Shown in pieces: positions 26,900-36,182 of a DNA stretch of 64,000 nucleotides. The stretch covers positions 167,166-231,165 of the forward strand of contig NZ_KE384000.1 in the NCBI RefSeq assembly GCF_000423305.1, read 5' to 3'. Position 1 is the stretch's first letter, and every line of letters starts with the position of its first letter. The notes beneath the pieces are model-generated. The model was not told the DNA's origin, did not search any database, and saw only the letters and a program-made list of their open reading frames with translations. This DNA is from Legionella moravica DSM 19234. Lineage in GTDB: Bacteria > Pseudomonadota > Gammaproteobacteria > Legionellales > Legionellaceae. The position numbers and the translations under genes are program-made.

Positions 26900-27040
26900 A
26901 TGCAGCCATCCATGTTTCAGATGAGCACTGATGGTTACAAAATGGGGCAATATATTCCTTACAAAACAGATACTAATCAGGAATATACCTACTCTGGTGA
27001 GTTGATGATTACGATTTTGGCGATTCCGAAATATTCCTGA
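26900..27040 (+). pseudogene. 46-residue ORF or decayed gene end
   Basis: The frame runs from ATG 26900 to TGA 27040 (MQPSMFQMSTDGYKMGQYIP and a tail ending IPKYS). A second frame just upstream, NYTVIIDHAAIHVSDEH, also looks coding and ends at about 26932. Together they resemble a frameshifted remnant. No ribosome site is seen. The rest of the gap 26698-26899 shows nothing. Confidence 0.25.
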
Positions 27041-27047
27041 TCAGTGT

Positions 27048-27977
27048 TTAAATAGAAAAGAATGGCTCACTGAGCATGTCTTCAGCCTGCTCTCCTAAAT
27101 CACGCAAATCATACAATTCATTTAATAATAAATCACAGGATGACTCTGATAATTTAGAAAAGAAACTCATGCTCCGACTGACACATGGGCTCGATATCAT
27201 CAAGGGTGGAGCATAATCGTCAGAAACTGAAGAGGCAGCAGAGCTCACGTCAGAAAAAAAACGTAACTGCTGGCTTCCACACGGGATCGAAGACAGATTG
27301 AGGGGGTCGCAATCATCAGAAACTGAAATTACCGAACTGCTCATTTGGATATTGGGCTCGGCAGGTTGAACATCAAAATCACTGGATACAGTGTGAATAG
27401 TACCTTTTTTATGTCTTTTAATACAGTAATATGAATTTTTAACCTGATTCGCTGAATGATTTAATTCTCGACCAATTAAAGCAAAACCAGCGCCTTCTTC
27501 TTTTCGTTTAAAAATATAATTCAATTGCTCTAGAGTGAAAGGATCGCGAGAAAGACTGGGATTCAAATGATCATACCATCGTTCACGACACTGCTTTCCA
27601 TTTGGAAAAACCGAACAACTTCCAGGAGGGAGCTTTATAAGAAGCTCAAACTCCAGGTGTTTTGCAATTACAGGCCAGGTTGACCTAGTCGGCTGTTCCA
27701 CTAATTCAACCAATAAACGATCAGCGATTGAATTCCATTTAAAATGGCGAATTTGCTTTTTTGAAGGCATAAACATCTCATAAAGTATGTGTTTATTTTT
27801 TGCCCACATAGTATAAGGTAATATTACATGTATTTCAATTGGCTCATTAAGAGCAAATTTTGAGATTTTCTGATTGAAGCACACAGAGGCAGGTTTTTCA
27901 TGAGACCCGCTTAAAAATATTGATAAGCATCCGCTTATCTTGTAACTTAACCTCCACTGAATGAACGCTTGCTTCAT
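27048..27977 (-). CDS. Myb/SANT-like domain protein, putative nucleomodulin
   Basis: Two tandem Myb-type repeats lie at about residues 78-140 and 144-190. The first has W81, W101 and the third-helix block GKQCRERWYDHLNPSLSRDP with W134. The second has FTLEQLNYIF, the FALIGREL block and HSANQVKNSYYCIKRH, the recognition-helix pattern of eukaryotic R2R3 Myb. A 20-residue insert sits inside the first repeat. The C-terminal 120 residues are Ser/Asp-rich (VSDD motifs) with a helical end. Myb repeats bind DNA in eukaryotes, so action in the host nucleus is an inference. The start is uncertain: Mets at 27773 and 27809 would shorten the N-terminus. Confidence 0.7.
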   Translation of the reverse strand: MKQAFIQWRLSYKISGCLSIFLSGSHEKPASVCFNQKISKFALNEPIEIHVILPYTMWAKNKHILYEMFMPSKKQIRHFKWNSIADRLLVELVEQPTRSTWPVIAKHLEFELLIKLPPGSCSVFPNGKQCRERWYDHLNPSLSRDPFTLEQLNYIFKRKEEGAGFALIGRELNHSANQVKNSYYCIKRHKKGTIHTVSSDFDVQPAEPNIQMSSSVISVSDDCDPLNLSSIPCGSQQLRFFSDVSSAASSVSDDYAPPLMISSPCVSRSMSFFSKLSESSCDLLLNELYDLRDLGEQAEDMLSEPFFSI

Positions 27978-28015
27978 TTCTTAAGGATTTAACTACAACA
28001 AAAGAAGGATGTTAT

Positions 28016-28453
28016 ATGAGAAAACTCGTTGCTTTAGCCATGCTATTCACAGCATTAGATGGTTTTGCGAATGAATTACATTCGTATGTGAAAATCAAAG
28101 AGACTGTTGCAAAGGGGCAGTTAGTTCGCATTTTTGTTGATTACGCTAAATGCTCAGTGCCAAGCAGCGGTTATAAAATGGCTAATTATAATTCAGCGTA
28201 CACCCCTAATGAAATTGCAATTAACAATGATGCCGGTTATATGGCTGCTTCCATGATGCATTTTACCGTAAATCATCCACAATATCCCAACCAGCCACTC
28301 TATGAATTTATTCGCTACACTATTGCGAGTAACGGTGACGTTTCAATCAGTTTAATCCCCTTAAACGCGACAGATTACACACCACTATCCGACAAAATTA
28401 CTTTTAAATGTACAATTAATGAATCAGCGCATTTCTTTATAGAAAACAAATAA
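28016..28453 (+). CDS. VirK-like secreted protein
   Basis: This 145-residue protein has a signal peptide (MRKLVALAMLFTALDGFA, cleavage near FA-NE) and the VirK family block with AASMMHFTVNHPQYP followed by PLYEFIRYTIASNGDVSISL. VirK proteins are periplasmic or secreted and linked to virulence in several bacteria; the molecular role is not known. A clear AAGGA lies eight bases before the ATG. It precedes the TOMM cluster on the same strand with a 142-base gap. Confidence 0.6.
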   Translation: MRKLVALAMLFTALDGFANELHSYVKIKETVAKGQLVRIFVDYAKCSVPSSGYKMANYNSAYTPNEIAINNDAGYMAASMMHFTVNHPQYPNQPLYEFIRYTIASNGDVSISLIPLNATDYTPLSDKITFKCTINESAHFFIENK

Positions 28454-28595
28454 GCCTTATTCTATTTGAAATGTCATTTTTTTAAGACCCTGTATTGATT
28501 TTTATCCATATAAAGCGTTTCTTTTCGACAATTCCTTCGAAGAGAAAAAATGAAAGTCGGGGTCTTGAACTATTTAATTTGTATGGGGATGATGC

Positions 28596-29474
28596 ATGTA
28601 TGTAATTAACGAATATCAATTGGTTAATGTCGCTTCTGATGTTTACCTGACTAACGCAAACCTGGGCGCTAAAATACCCCACCCAAAATTCGCAGAACTT
28701 TTAGCTGAATTGAAAGAATGCCCTCATCTGGAGTGTTCTGAAGATTTTTTAATACAGCTTTCACAACGCTATGGATTCGACATTAATGCGTTAAAAAAAG
28801 TACTGGTTGAACAATTAAATGTTTTAAAGCCAATGTTGCAGCAAAAAATACCTCTGATCTATATTAATTGCGATGTCGCTTTAATCAGAACTGTATTACA
28901 GGAAACACTCAGTAAACATCATCATGTTCAATTAGTGAATGAAGAACTGTTCTCCTACGAAAAAAATTCAATGGTGATCTACTTTCGTAATAACTACTCA
29001 AATCAATCCTTTAATTCACTATACCAAAATCTGGATGAAGATGTTTATCTTGTTACAGCAGGAGTTCTTCATCAATTATTAATTATTGATAATCTGTATG
29101 TCGCAGGAAGTGGATTACCCACCCATTATTCTAATTTGCATCAAATAATGAATTATCTAAACAGCTCTATTCCAGCCACTAAAAACAATTGGCTGTTGCT
29201 TTATCGTGACATGATAAAAAATTCAATGGCGCAATTCCCCGATCCAGAAATTAATAGCTGTCAGCAGGCTTACATTGCTTATTGTCTGAATCAATTTATC
29301 GCTCAATTTACCAATCTCTGGCAAGCTCCCACCCCTTTCGACCAAGTCAATTGCTTTTGGCAGGCAGATCTCAACAGTTTCACCATAGTCAGTGAAGCAG
29401 CGCTTCATTCTCCTTTTGCAGAACAAGACATGAAACTCAATTTAAATCAGATAAAAGTGCGGGAGACTGCTTAA
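28596..29474 (+). CDS. McbB/SagC-like partner protein of a YcaO cyclodehydratase
   Basis: The 292-residue soluble protein opens with a short beta-rich region (MYVINEYQLVNVASDVYLTNAN) and a helical part, as in the leader-recognition region of TOMM partner proteins. The middle resembles a degenerate E1/ThiF-like fold (IPLIYINCDVALIRTVLQET). In this family the partner binds the precursor leader and activates the YcaO protein. Sequence similarity is weak, so context carries much of the call: three bases separate it from the SagB-type gene, and the YcaO gene follows. GGGGA lies six bases before the ATG. Confidence 0.65.
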   Translation: MYVINEYQLVNVASDVYLTNANLGAKIPHPKFAELLAELKECPHLECSEDFLIQLSQRYGFDINALKKVLVEQLNVLKPMLQQKIPLIYINCDVALIRTVLQETLSKHHHVQLVNEELFSYEKNSMVIYFRNNYSNQSFNSLYQNLDEDVYLVTAGVLHQLLIIDNLYVAGSGLPTHYSNLHQIMNYLNSSIPATKNNWLLLYRDMIKNSMAQFPDPEINSCQQAYIAYCLNQFIAQFTNLWQAPTPFDQVNCFWQADLNSFTIVSEAALHSPFAEQDMKLNLNQIKVRETA

Positions 29475-29477
29475 ATA

Positions 29478-30272
29478 ATGGAAAACAAATCTATATTTAT
29501 TAATGGACTCATTGAAGGCAGCCTGGATTCTCAAGTGTACCAGGATGTACGCCGAACCTTTGCCAGAGAAACCATATCGTTTTTAAAACACGGTAATCTA
29601 TCCATTACCAATATCAATCCTAAACTGATTAATCGGGTGCAATTTACTGAATGTGAAATCTCACCTTTTCATAGCCATGATATTGATTGCAGTTCCATAG
29701 AAAATACCTCGTTCCAAAGAAAAGCATCAACCCCCCGATTCAGTAACCAAAAAATTGATTTTGCTCTTTTGCAACAATTATTAGTCAATTGCTTTTCCCC
29801 CAATGAATTCAATAAAAGGCCTTATCCCTCAGCGGGAGGACTTTATCCAGTAGAGCCATTAGTATTTTTGTTTCAGGAGCGAATTGATGGATTTAAGGGG
29901 CCTTCAGGGTGCTATCATTTTCGCCCAATCAGTAAAAAATTGCAGCTTATAAAAAAAATGGAACTGCAGACCTTGTATAATAAAGTTCTTCATGGCTCGG
30001 TTGGCAACAATCAGGAATGTTGGCCTAATTTCACTGTGCTTTACTTGGCACATCTTGGAAAAGCCATCTTTAAATACCGCTATCGCGGCTATCGGCATGC
30101 ACTCATGGAAGCAGGATCGATGTTTCAGCATGCTACTGTGATATCACAACAAAATGATCTGCGCACCAATGTCTGGTCAACCTTCAGTGAACAAGAAATG
30201 CTCTATGAATTGGGACTTGATCATGGCGTTTATTTGCCCTTAACAACGCAGTTATTTGGTTATGGAGAGTAA
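29478..30272 (+). CDS. SagB/McbC-type FMN-dependent azoline dehydrogenase
   Basis: In TOMM biosynthesis this flavoenzyme oxidises azolines on the precursor to aromatic azoles. The 264-residue protein has the FMN-binding motif RPYPSAGGLYPVEPLVFL (residues 114-131) and the family's catalytic Lys-Tyr pair, K199-Y200, in FKYRYRGYRHALMEAGSMFQ. It lies three bases after the partner gene and one base before the YcaO gene, so translation is probably coupled. All residues I would look for are present. Confidence 0.85.
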   Translation: MENKSIFINGLIEGSLDSQVYQDVRRTFARETISFLKHGNLSITNINPKLINRVQFTECEISPFHSHDIDCSSIENTSFQRKASTPRFSNQKIDFALLQQLLVNCFSPNEFNKRPYPSAGGLYPVEPLVFLFQERIDGFKGPSGCYHFRPISKKLQLIKKMELQTLYNKVLHGSVGNNQECWPNFTVLYLAHLGKAIFKYRYRGYRHALMEAGSMFQHATVISQQNDLRTNVWSTFSEQEMLYELGLDHGVYLPLTTQLFGYGE

Positions 30273-30273
30273 C

Positions 30274-31488
30274 ATGGATCTGGCTCGCTTCAGGGATTAC
30301 CCGCATCTGCCACAATGTACCGTTAAACACGCCTCTATTCATTATCCAGTAAAAATTAAATTAAGTAATGAAAGCCTTTTATGCACTCCCAAATCAATGA
30401 TTATTGATGGAATTATCAGTTATGGGGGAAGCACCGGAATTGGCCTGACTCTGCCTTGTAAAGCCTATGGTGAATATTATGAACGCAATCATTTATTTAC
30501 GGGTGTTCAGGTAAGCAGTTACAAAAAATTAAATCAGATACAACCTCTGTCCTATCAAGAGCAATTGAGTTCTTTATGTCAATTAAAAGTGGCTGATAAA
30601 GAAAGCTGTCTGGACCATGTATTCGCTTTTACCCAAGTCTTCAATTTGTTCGACGATCAACCTCAAGAGTTTTTTTATAACGGGATATCGCTCACCTGCA
30701 ATAAAGAAGACAGTCCATTTATTAATTACAGTGACAGCTGTGCTTGCGCATCACATCCCAAAAAAGAAAAGGCTCTTTATAATTCGTTGATGGAGTTTAT
30801 CGAGCGCCAAGCCCTGTTAGGCAGTTGGCTGTCTCAAAGTTATCAATACTGCATCAATCCACAACTGCTAAAAGAAGTCACACCTTATGAAGAATTAGCT
30901 GAATTATTTTTAGATAACGGGGAGCTTTATATTTTTCACAATGGAAACAAATTACCTGGTCATACAGTCATTATGTTTTATTTTGCATCTTCTGATGCCG
31001 ATATGGTTCAATACTCGATAGGCTCAAGCAGTGGTTTAACCCTGGAAGAAGCATTACTGTCTTCCTTTGAGGAACTGTACCAATGTTATTCATTTTTGTA
31101 CAACATGGAAAGTTCGGTGGGTCTGGAAAACAAAGCCGGCTCCGGATACCATCTTGAATTTCAAAAATGCAACACGCGAACCATTCGTGAAACCATACCC
31201 TTCATGAATCAGGTAAAGCCCTGTACCATCAATTCAATCCAGGATTTAAATCAGGTTCGCCGATACACTACTGAGGAGCTATTGGCAGAACTACAGGATA
31301 TATCCCGAGATATTTATTATTATCATGCTCATGACAAGGCTTTAGGACTTCATTTTACCAAAATACTGAGCCCTGACTTTTTTACACATATGTCATTAAA
31401 TAATAATCTTAATATCCAAAACAAATATGCTCGTCTATTAAATATTACGCAACAAAATGCCTTTATGGGAAAAATTCCGTTTCCCTAA
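30274..31488 (+). CDS. YcaO-domain cyclodehydratase (SagD/McbD-type)
   Basis: This 404-residue ATP-using enzyme cyclises Cys, Ser or Thr of a peptide to azolines. Visible YcaO features: CKAYGEYYER near residues 62-71, the Cys-rich SDSCACASHPKKEKA followed by NSLMEFIERQA (ATP/Mg site), GSSSGLTLEEALLSSFEELYQC, and a C-terminus ending KIPFP, the proline-rich tail needed in this family. The start is ATG 30274, with GGAG seven bases upstream and one base after the SagB stop; a longer TTG frame overlaps that gene and is not favoured. Confidence 0.88.
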   Translation: MDLARFRDYPHLPQCTVKHASIHYPVKIKLSNESLLCTPKSMIIDGIISYGGSTGIGLTLPCKAYGEYYERNHLFTGVQVSSYKKLNQIQPLSYQEQLSSLCQLKVADKESCLDHVFAFTQVFNLFDDQPQEFFYNGISLTCNKEDSPFINYSDSCACASHPKKEKALYNSLMEFIERQALLGSWLSQSYQYCINPQLLKEVTPYEELAELFLDNGELYIFHNGNKLPGHTVIMFYFASSDADMVQYSIGSSSGLTLEEALLSSFEELYQCYSFLYNMESSVGLENKAGSGYHLEFQKCNTRTIRETIPFMNQVKPCTINSIQDLNQVRRYTTEELLAELQDISRDIYYYHAHDKALGLHFTKILSPDFFTHMSLNNNLNIQNKYARLLNITQQNAFMGKIPFP

Positions 31489-31787
31489 TCAATCACTGTA
31501 TTGTTCTCAGGTAACTCCAGCTTGAGAACACCCAACTCTTGGTCACCAATATGGAGTCATGGGAAACAGTCAGATTTCAGTATTTTGTGGCATGAGACAT
31601 CAATTGATGAATGACCATTAAATATAATATGCAGAAGAATTTACAAAATCAACAAGATAATGTTAGAGTTAAAATCGATTTTAATATCAATGAACGATGA
31701 AAAATATAGCAATATTTGATTTACTCCACTTTCAAATTTTGTAGTTTATTTTTCAGGATGATAACTTTTTTATGAGAAGGAATTTAT
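31489..31787. other. Intergenic region inside the TOMM cluster
   Basis: Nearly 300 bases with no gene. GTTCTCA at 31503-31509 pairs with TGAGAAC at 31523-31529; without a T-run it is a weak terminator or a regulatory hairpin. AT-rich DNA at 31660-31780 may carry a promoter for the beta-barrel and precursor genes, which would allow separate control from the enzymes. Confidence 0.4.
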
Positions 31788-32456
31788 ATGCATCACAATA
31801 AATTAAGCGCTCTGTTTCTTGCATTAGTGTCCTCTACAACTATAGCGGGTACAATGGGCCCAGTAATGACCTCTGACCGCTATCTCCTTTTAGAAGCAGG
31901 AGCTACTTTTACCCATGGTTTTTATAGCAGCTCCGCTGTTTTTCCTGAAACAATAACCCCTCTCTTTCCAAATGGAATTGCAATTAATTTAAATGATTTT
32001 TACCCCAATAATTTCTGGGGAGGATACATTGGTGCATCCTATTATGTTCCTGCAAACTGGTTGTTTAATGCCCGTTATGAAATGTATGGCAAAAAAGACA
32101 AAGTAAATCCCTTAAATACTGGAAGCATCAGTCTCGCTCCTGTAAAACTTGCCTTTACAGTGGATAAAGTCTTTGGCGATTTTCATTCGTTCAGCTATGG
32201 AGTAGGCGCCGGAGCGGTAATTGAAAATACAAATGATGGTGATGTATACGTCACTTCCAGTATTAACGGAGCGTCTTCTGAGTCAATACAAGGCCGTTCA
32301 AGAATTGATCCTCAAGTAGAAGCATTTGGAATGTATCGCTTTGCAAATAATCTGGGGATTAAATTAAATGCCGGATACCAAATTCCTGTTAATAGCAAAT
32401 TTGGTAATGGTGATTTGAATGTGTCTCTAGGAATAAACTACGGGTTCCCAGTCTAA
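31788..32456 (+). CDS. Outer membrane beta-barrel protein of the TOMM cluster
   Basis: The 222-residue protein has a signal peptide (MHHNKLSALFLALVSSTTIA, cleavage near IAG-TM) and alternating strands rich in Tyr and Phe ending in INYGFPV, typical of a small OmpW/OmpA-type barrel. AAGGA precedes the ATG by eight bases. It is only 26 bases upstream of the precursor peptide gene. It could be a porin-like export or immunity factor for the peptide, or a genetic passenger; no sequence feature decides this. Confidence 0.75.
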   Translation: MHHNKLSALFLALVSSTTIAGTMGPVMTSDRYLLLEAGATFTHGFYSSSAVFPETITPLFPNGIAINLNDFYPNNFWGGYIGASYYVPANWLFNARYEMYGKKDKVNPLNTGSISLAPVKLAFTVDKVFGDFHSFSYGVGAGAVIENTNDGDVYVTSSINGASSESIQGRSRIDPQVEAFGMYRFANNLGIKLNAGYQIPVNSKFGNGDLNVSLGINYGFPV

Positions 32457-32482
32457 TAAATTATAAACAGGAGAGTAAACTA

Positions 32483-32611
32483 ATGGATAATTCAAATAAC
32501 GAATTCAATTTGGATGTAGATGTTTTGTTTGATGACAGTGTTAATTTTGATCCTTCACTAAGTAGTTGTTGCTGCTGCTGTACTGCCGCATCATCTGAAA
32601 CTGAAGAATAA
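32483..32611 (+). CDS. TOMM precursor peptide with five-cysteine core
   Basis: The 42-residue peptide has an acidic leader (MDNSNNEFNLDVDVLFDDSV, residues 1-20) and a short C-terminal core, LSSCCCCCTAASS (26-38), ending in SETEE. Five consecutive Cys (29-33), with neighbouring Ser and Thr, are ideal substrates for a YcaO cyclodehydratase and a SagB dehydrogenase, both encoded just upstream. AGGAG lies nine bases before the ATG. The gene ends 25 bases before a strong terminator. The leader FNLDVDVLFDD resembles acidic amphipathic TOMM leaders. It is too small for routine gene finding. Confidence 0.85.
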   Translation: MDNSNNEFNLDVDVLFDDSVNFDPSLSSCCCCCTAASSETEE

Positions 32612-32636
32612 TTGATTGTTATAGAATAGATGTATC

Positions 32637-32679
32637 ATCCCGAATTAGTTATTGAAACAACTGACTCGGGATTTTTTTT
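32637..32679 (+). terminator. Rho-independent terminator after the precursor gene
   Basis: ATCCCGAATTAGT (32637-32649) pairs with ACTGACTCGGGAT (32660-32672), allowing one mismatch and one G-U, with a 10-base loop, followed directly by eight T. It closes the TOMM transcript. Confidence 0.9.
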
Positions 32680-32865
32680 GGATGAAAAAATCAATTAGAG
32701 TCTGTTGACAATTCACTTTTTCAATTACCTGAAAATATATATATGCCCTGGGTCGAACCGAACCAGGGGGATGATAAAGCAATGGAAAGCGGACTTTTTT
32801 TATTGGGTAGTGGATGTATTCATTGCCATTCATTTTTTATTTTAACCAGAAGTTGAGAATCAAAC

Positions 32866-34869
32866 ATGAAGTTTATTTCCAATTTAAATGAAACCTTGAT
32901 TTGCCCCTACCAAATTCTAATTGACGTTGCAGAGCAAATCACAGATTGCCCCCCACGTTTTCAGCACATGGCCTTCATGCCAATTTGTGAACTCGAAACA
33001 ACAAATGACTGGATTAATCTGGAATCCTTAGGCATACCTGCTGCGATCAGGGCAAAAGCAATGGTTGATGTTCTGGTTAGTTTAATACAACGTACCCAGT
33101 TTGATGTTTTGTCTCTGGATATTTATTTATCGGCACAGACTCTAGGCTCAGATAATTTATTCAGCCTTATTTACTTTGCAGAATCCGTACCTTCCCTCAG
33201 ACTCACTTTTTATACACCACATCAATCGCCTTCTGAGCTGGAAGAACAGGTTGCAGTATTAAAAAACATGGGCAATGTAGTCCTTGAATTCAATCATTTA
33301 AGCCATTCTGCAACAACGGAATCTTCATCTGGTCTGAGCCACTTGAAGAACAAACGCAATCAAATAATTCATTCTTTTGGATTTACTTTAAAAGAGACTG
33401 ATTTACAAAGCAATGCATCCAATCCAGCCATACTGAATCAATTAATCGGTTATTGCTGGATGAATTTGAAAGCTGGAGCATACGACATCTCCTGCTCTTT
33501 ATTGGAACAAGCACAAAAAGCCCCCTCTTTAGACCTCGCTGCTCAGGAACAAATCTTCATGCATTTATTGATGATGCGCTTTTTTTCTCATCAGTATGGT
33601 TTGGTGACTGAGTCCGATTTCCCTGAATCTTTTAGTACTCTTAATGACTCTGATATCAAAACCTTGGTATTTTTTAAAGCGTACGCTGCAACATTAAGCA
33701 GAAATCTATCAACTGCAGACCTTTTTTTCAAAAGATTTGGTATTGATGAACACATGCCTTTAAGCGATGAGAACTCTTTATATCGCCTCAATTTGTTCGC
33801 ATTATTTCAAGTGCTGCAAGGCAGAATCGACGTTGCATTTGATTTGGAGTTTCGCATTAAACAACACATAGAAGAACATTGCATTGAAACTGTCGGTTTA
33901 AAATATGTTAACTTCATAAATATTGCGCGTCTTTATAAAAAAAACAAGCAATTTGAGCAATCATTAAATTATTATCAACATGCCTATCGAGAAATCAATG
34001 AAGGTGCATATTCAACTTCAGATCACATTTATTACAATATGAATCTGGGGAGTCTTTTTGAAGCAGCAGGTAATCCTGAGCTGGCCTTGCATTATTGGGT
34101 TAAAGCTTCTTTACATTGGTTAGCCTGTAAAAATAAATACGAGTTGTCCTGGAGACCACGCATCCTGTTATGTCAGGAGCATATTTCCGAGATCATCAAT
34201 CCCTTACCTATAGAAAAGGCCAATATATTTCTGCTCAACAAACTGAATGATCTGTTTAAAAAATGTCACATTGATCTGACGGAATGCCCTTCTTTTTCTT
34301 ATCGCTTTGCTGAAGCCAGCTTAAGTCAGGAAAAAGAGTGTTGTTTCATTAAAGACAATATTGTTGTTTACACCTCCAAAAAACAACCAACACATGATTC
34401 AAAAAAACAGCTCGTATCAGAGGAGCAGCTCGCTCAAAAGTTATCTCAATATTTGAATTCTCTCTTCGATATAGGCACAGAATACCAATTAGTATTCGTA
34501 GACATTCAATTGGATACTAACCGGATCAACACAGCCAAAGAAGCCATGTCTTATGCCTTGTTAGCCAATTGTTCTTCCTGTTCTTACAATGGAGAATGGT
34601 TGCAGCTCAAAAGCCCTGACTCGTTAAAATCAGTTCGCGCTTCTTTATCACGATCCATCTGCTCTATAACAGAAATGGAACGGGGATTATCCATAAATTA
34701 TAAAAGAAGCTTTCTTAATAAAACATTGAATAATCAAAATGAAATTGATTTAGTAAACCAACTCAAACAGCAGCAGACTCTTGATGTGGAACAATTAAGT
34801 CAACACGAACAGAAAATACTTCCTATCCTCGCCCAAAAACGCATCTTGCATCTGTTCTATTCGAAATAA
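32866..34869 (+). CDS. TPR-like protein of unknown function
   Basis: The 667-residue soluble protein has about 170 N-terminal residues of mixed strand and helix, then helical repeats from about 200 to 450 with TPR-like pairs (GLKYVNFINIARLYKKNKQF, ALHYWVKASLHWLA), and a Cys-containing C-terminal region. It begins 254 bases after the TOMM terminator on the same strand. It may be unrelated to the cluster or may be an accessory (sensor, chaperone or immunity) protein. No catalytic motif is visible. Confidence 0.55.
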   Translation: MKFISNLNETLICPYQILIDVAEQITDCPPRFQHMAFMPICELETTNDWINLESLGIPAAIRAKAMVDVLVSLIQRTQFDVLSLDIYLSAQTLGSDNLFSLIYFAESVPSLRLTFYTPHQSPSELEEQVAVLKNMGNVVLEFNHLSHSATTESSSGLSHLKNKRNQIIHSFGFTLKETDLQSNASNPAILNQLIGYCWMNLKAGAYDISCSLLEQAQKAPSLDLAAQEQIFMHLLMMRFFSHQYGLVTESDFPESFSTLNDSDIKTLVFFKAYAATLSRNLSTADLFFKRFGIDEHMPLSDENSLYRLNLFALFQVLQGRIDVAFDLEFRIKQHIEEHCIETVGLKYVNFINIARLYKKNKQFEQSLNYYQHAYREINEGAYSTSDHIYYNMNLGSLFEAAGNPELALHYWVKASLHWLACKNKYELSWRPRILLCQEHISEIINPLPIEKANIFLLNKLNDLFKKCHIDLTECPSFSYRFAEASLSQEKECCFIKDNIVVYTSKKQPTHDSKKQLVSEEQLAQKLSQYLNSLFDIGTEYQLVFVDIQLDTNRINTAKEAMSYALLANCSSCSYNGEWLQLKSPDSLKSVRASLSRSICSITEMERGLSINYKRSFLNKTLNNQNEIDLVNQLKQQQTLDVEQLSQHEQKILPILAQKRILHLFYSK

Positions 34870-35000
34870 ACAGTGACTTTATTTCTTTAGTACTCATTCC
34901 AACGTATTTTTTAGTGGAGTGAGTATTAAAGTATTGAACAATTTGAACTCGACGCCCTTCGTATGAGTCGAATTGAAGATCGTACCAAACTCTTCTGCAC

Positions 35001-36182
35001 TCAAAACCCATAATATTCATTATATCCCTCGTCTGAATCCTCGCTCTGATCCATTGAATAATGAATATTATTCAAAATCAGAACTGCAGGAGCTGTGTCA
35101 CGAGATGAGGGTTTGCCTGGGCTGGCTAATAGATCGGAACGTTTATTCCAAGTAGGATTGGGAACAGGTTGCATCCGATCACTTAGGGAATTTAATACGA
35201 CCGTGATGTGCTCTAAAGAAGGTCTATGGCAAGGCTCCTCATGTAACATCGAGTAAAGAAGGAGACGGAGTTCCATATGACACTCTGGAATTTCAGCCAT
35301 ACGATTAAACAATCGGGCAAAAGAAACATTTTTTGCTGAATATACACAATCTATCGGGGTAAAATCTGGATTGTTGTGATAATCATCTCCCCACAACATC
35401 ATGAGCACTCGTCCTAAAGCATAAACATCACTCTTAATGGTGGTGCAATCATAAGGAGAAAATCCCTCTGGAGCAGCAAAGGGTATTGATCCACGTAATC
35501 TATCGTAACGATCATCATAATGCGTACTTATCGCCAGAGCGTAATCAACAAAATAAATAATATCGTGGGCATAAACCAATATATTCTGAGGCTTGATGTC
35601 TCTGTGAATAAAATCAAGGTCATGAACTTGTTTCTTTAGAGCCACAACCAATGCTTTGGTTATTTGAAATCGCTCTAAAAGAGTTAATTGATTGGTTTCA
35701 ATTATTTTTTGTAATGGCTGTCCAGGTAATTGACGCATGGTTATAAACGTTTCAGTTGCAGTATAACTTAATGGTTTGCAATGAAAAAAACCTATTTTAC
35801 GTAAATTATCAACCTCACGCTCTGCGCGCTCTTTGGAAAAGTACTTAAGATTCTGAATTTTTATAACTCTTTTTTGTAACTCCGATTTAGTTTTGATTGT
35901 CAATTCATCACCCTGCTTATTGGGAACTAAAGTGAGTATGCTTAAATATAAGGTTCCAAAACAGCCTTGACCAATTGGGTTATCATCCAGGACTTCATAA
36001 ACGTGATGTTCACCAACAGAATTTGAATGCCTGATTATCCTGTGACTAGTAGAAACTTCTTGAGAGTCAATTAAATAAACTCTTACAGCCCAATCCACTT
36101 TTTCAGGATAAGTTACAAATAATTGAGCTAATAATCGGTTACTCAGCTTATCTAACTCAAGTAAATTGATTTGATGTACCAT
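35001..36182 (-). CDS. Eukaryote-like protein kinase with altered DFG motif
   Basis: With this start the protein is 393 residues. The kinase fold has a glycine loop IGQGCFGTLY (about 70-79), VIKI with Lys108, the catalytic loop FIHRDIKPQNIL (Asp195, Asn200), and an APE motif AAPEGF after GSIPF. The DFG motif reads VDYALA (Asp213 kept, FG changed to YA). An Asp that binds magnesium is therefore present, and the kinase may be active but slow. The C-terminus has an acidic, Tyr-rich tail (DSDEGYNEYYGF). The chosen ATG has GAG ten bases upstream; a TTG 45 bases earlier lacks a site. Candidate Dot/Icm effector. Confidence 0.8.
   Translation of the reverse strand: MVHQINLLELDKLSNRLLAQLFVTYPEKVDWAVRVYLIDSQEVSTSHRIIRHSNSVGEHHVYEVLDDNPIGQGCFGTLYLSILTLVPNKQGDELTIKTKSELQKRVIKIQNLKYFSKERAEREVDNLRKIGFFHCKPLSYTATETFITMRQLPGQPLQKIIETNQLTLLERFQITKALVVALKKQVHDLDFIHRDIKPQNILVYAHDIIYFVDYALAISTHYDDRYDRLRGSIPFAAPEGFSPYDCTTIKSDVYALGRVLMMLWGDDYHNNPDFTPIDCVYSAKNVSFARLFNRMAEIPECHMELRLLLYSMLHEEPCHRPSLEHITVVLNSLSDRMQPVPNPTWNKRSDLLASPGKPSSRDTAPAVLILNNIHYSMDQSEDSDEGYNEYYGF

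Noticed and set aside
32698..32716. Stretch resembling one end of the MITE at 42017
   Set aside because: No second end or TA duplication nearby, so not called as an element.
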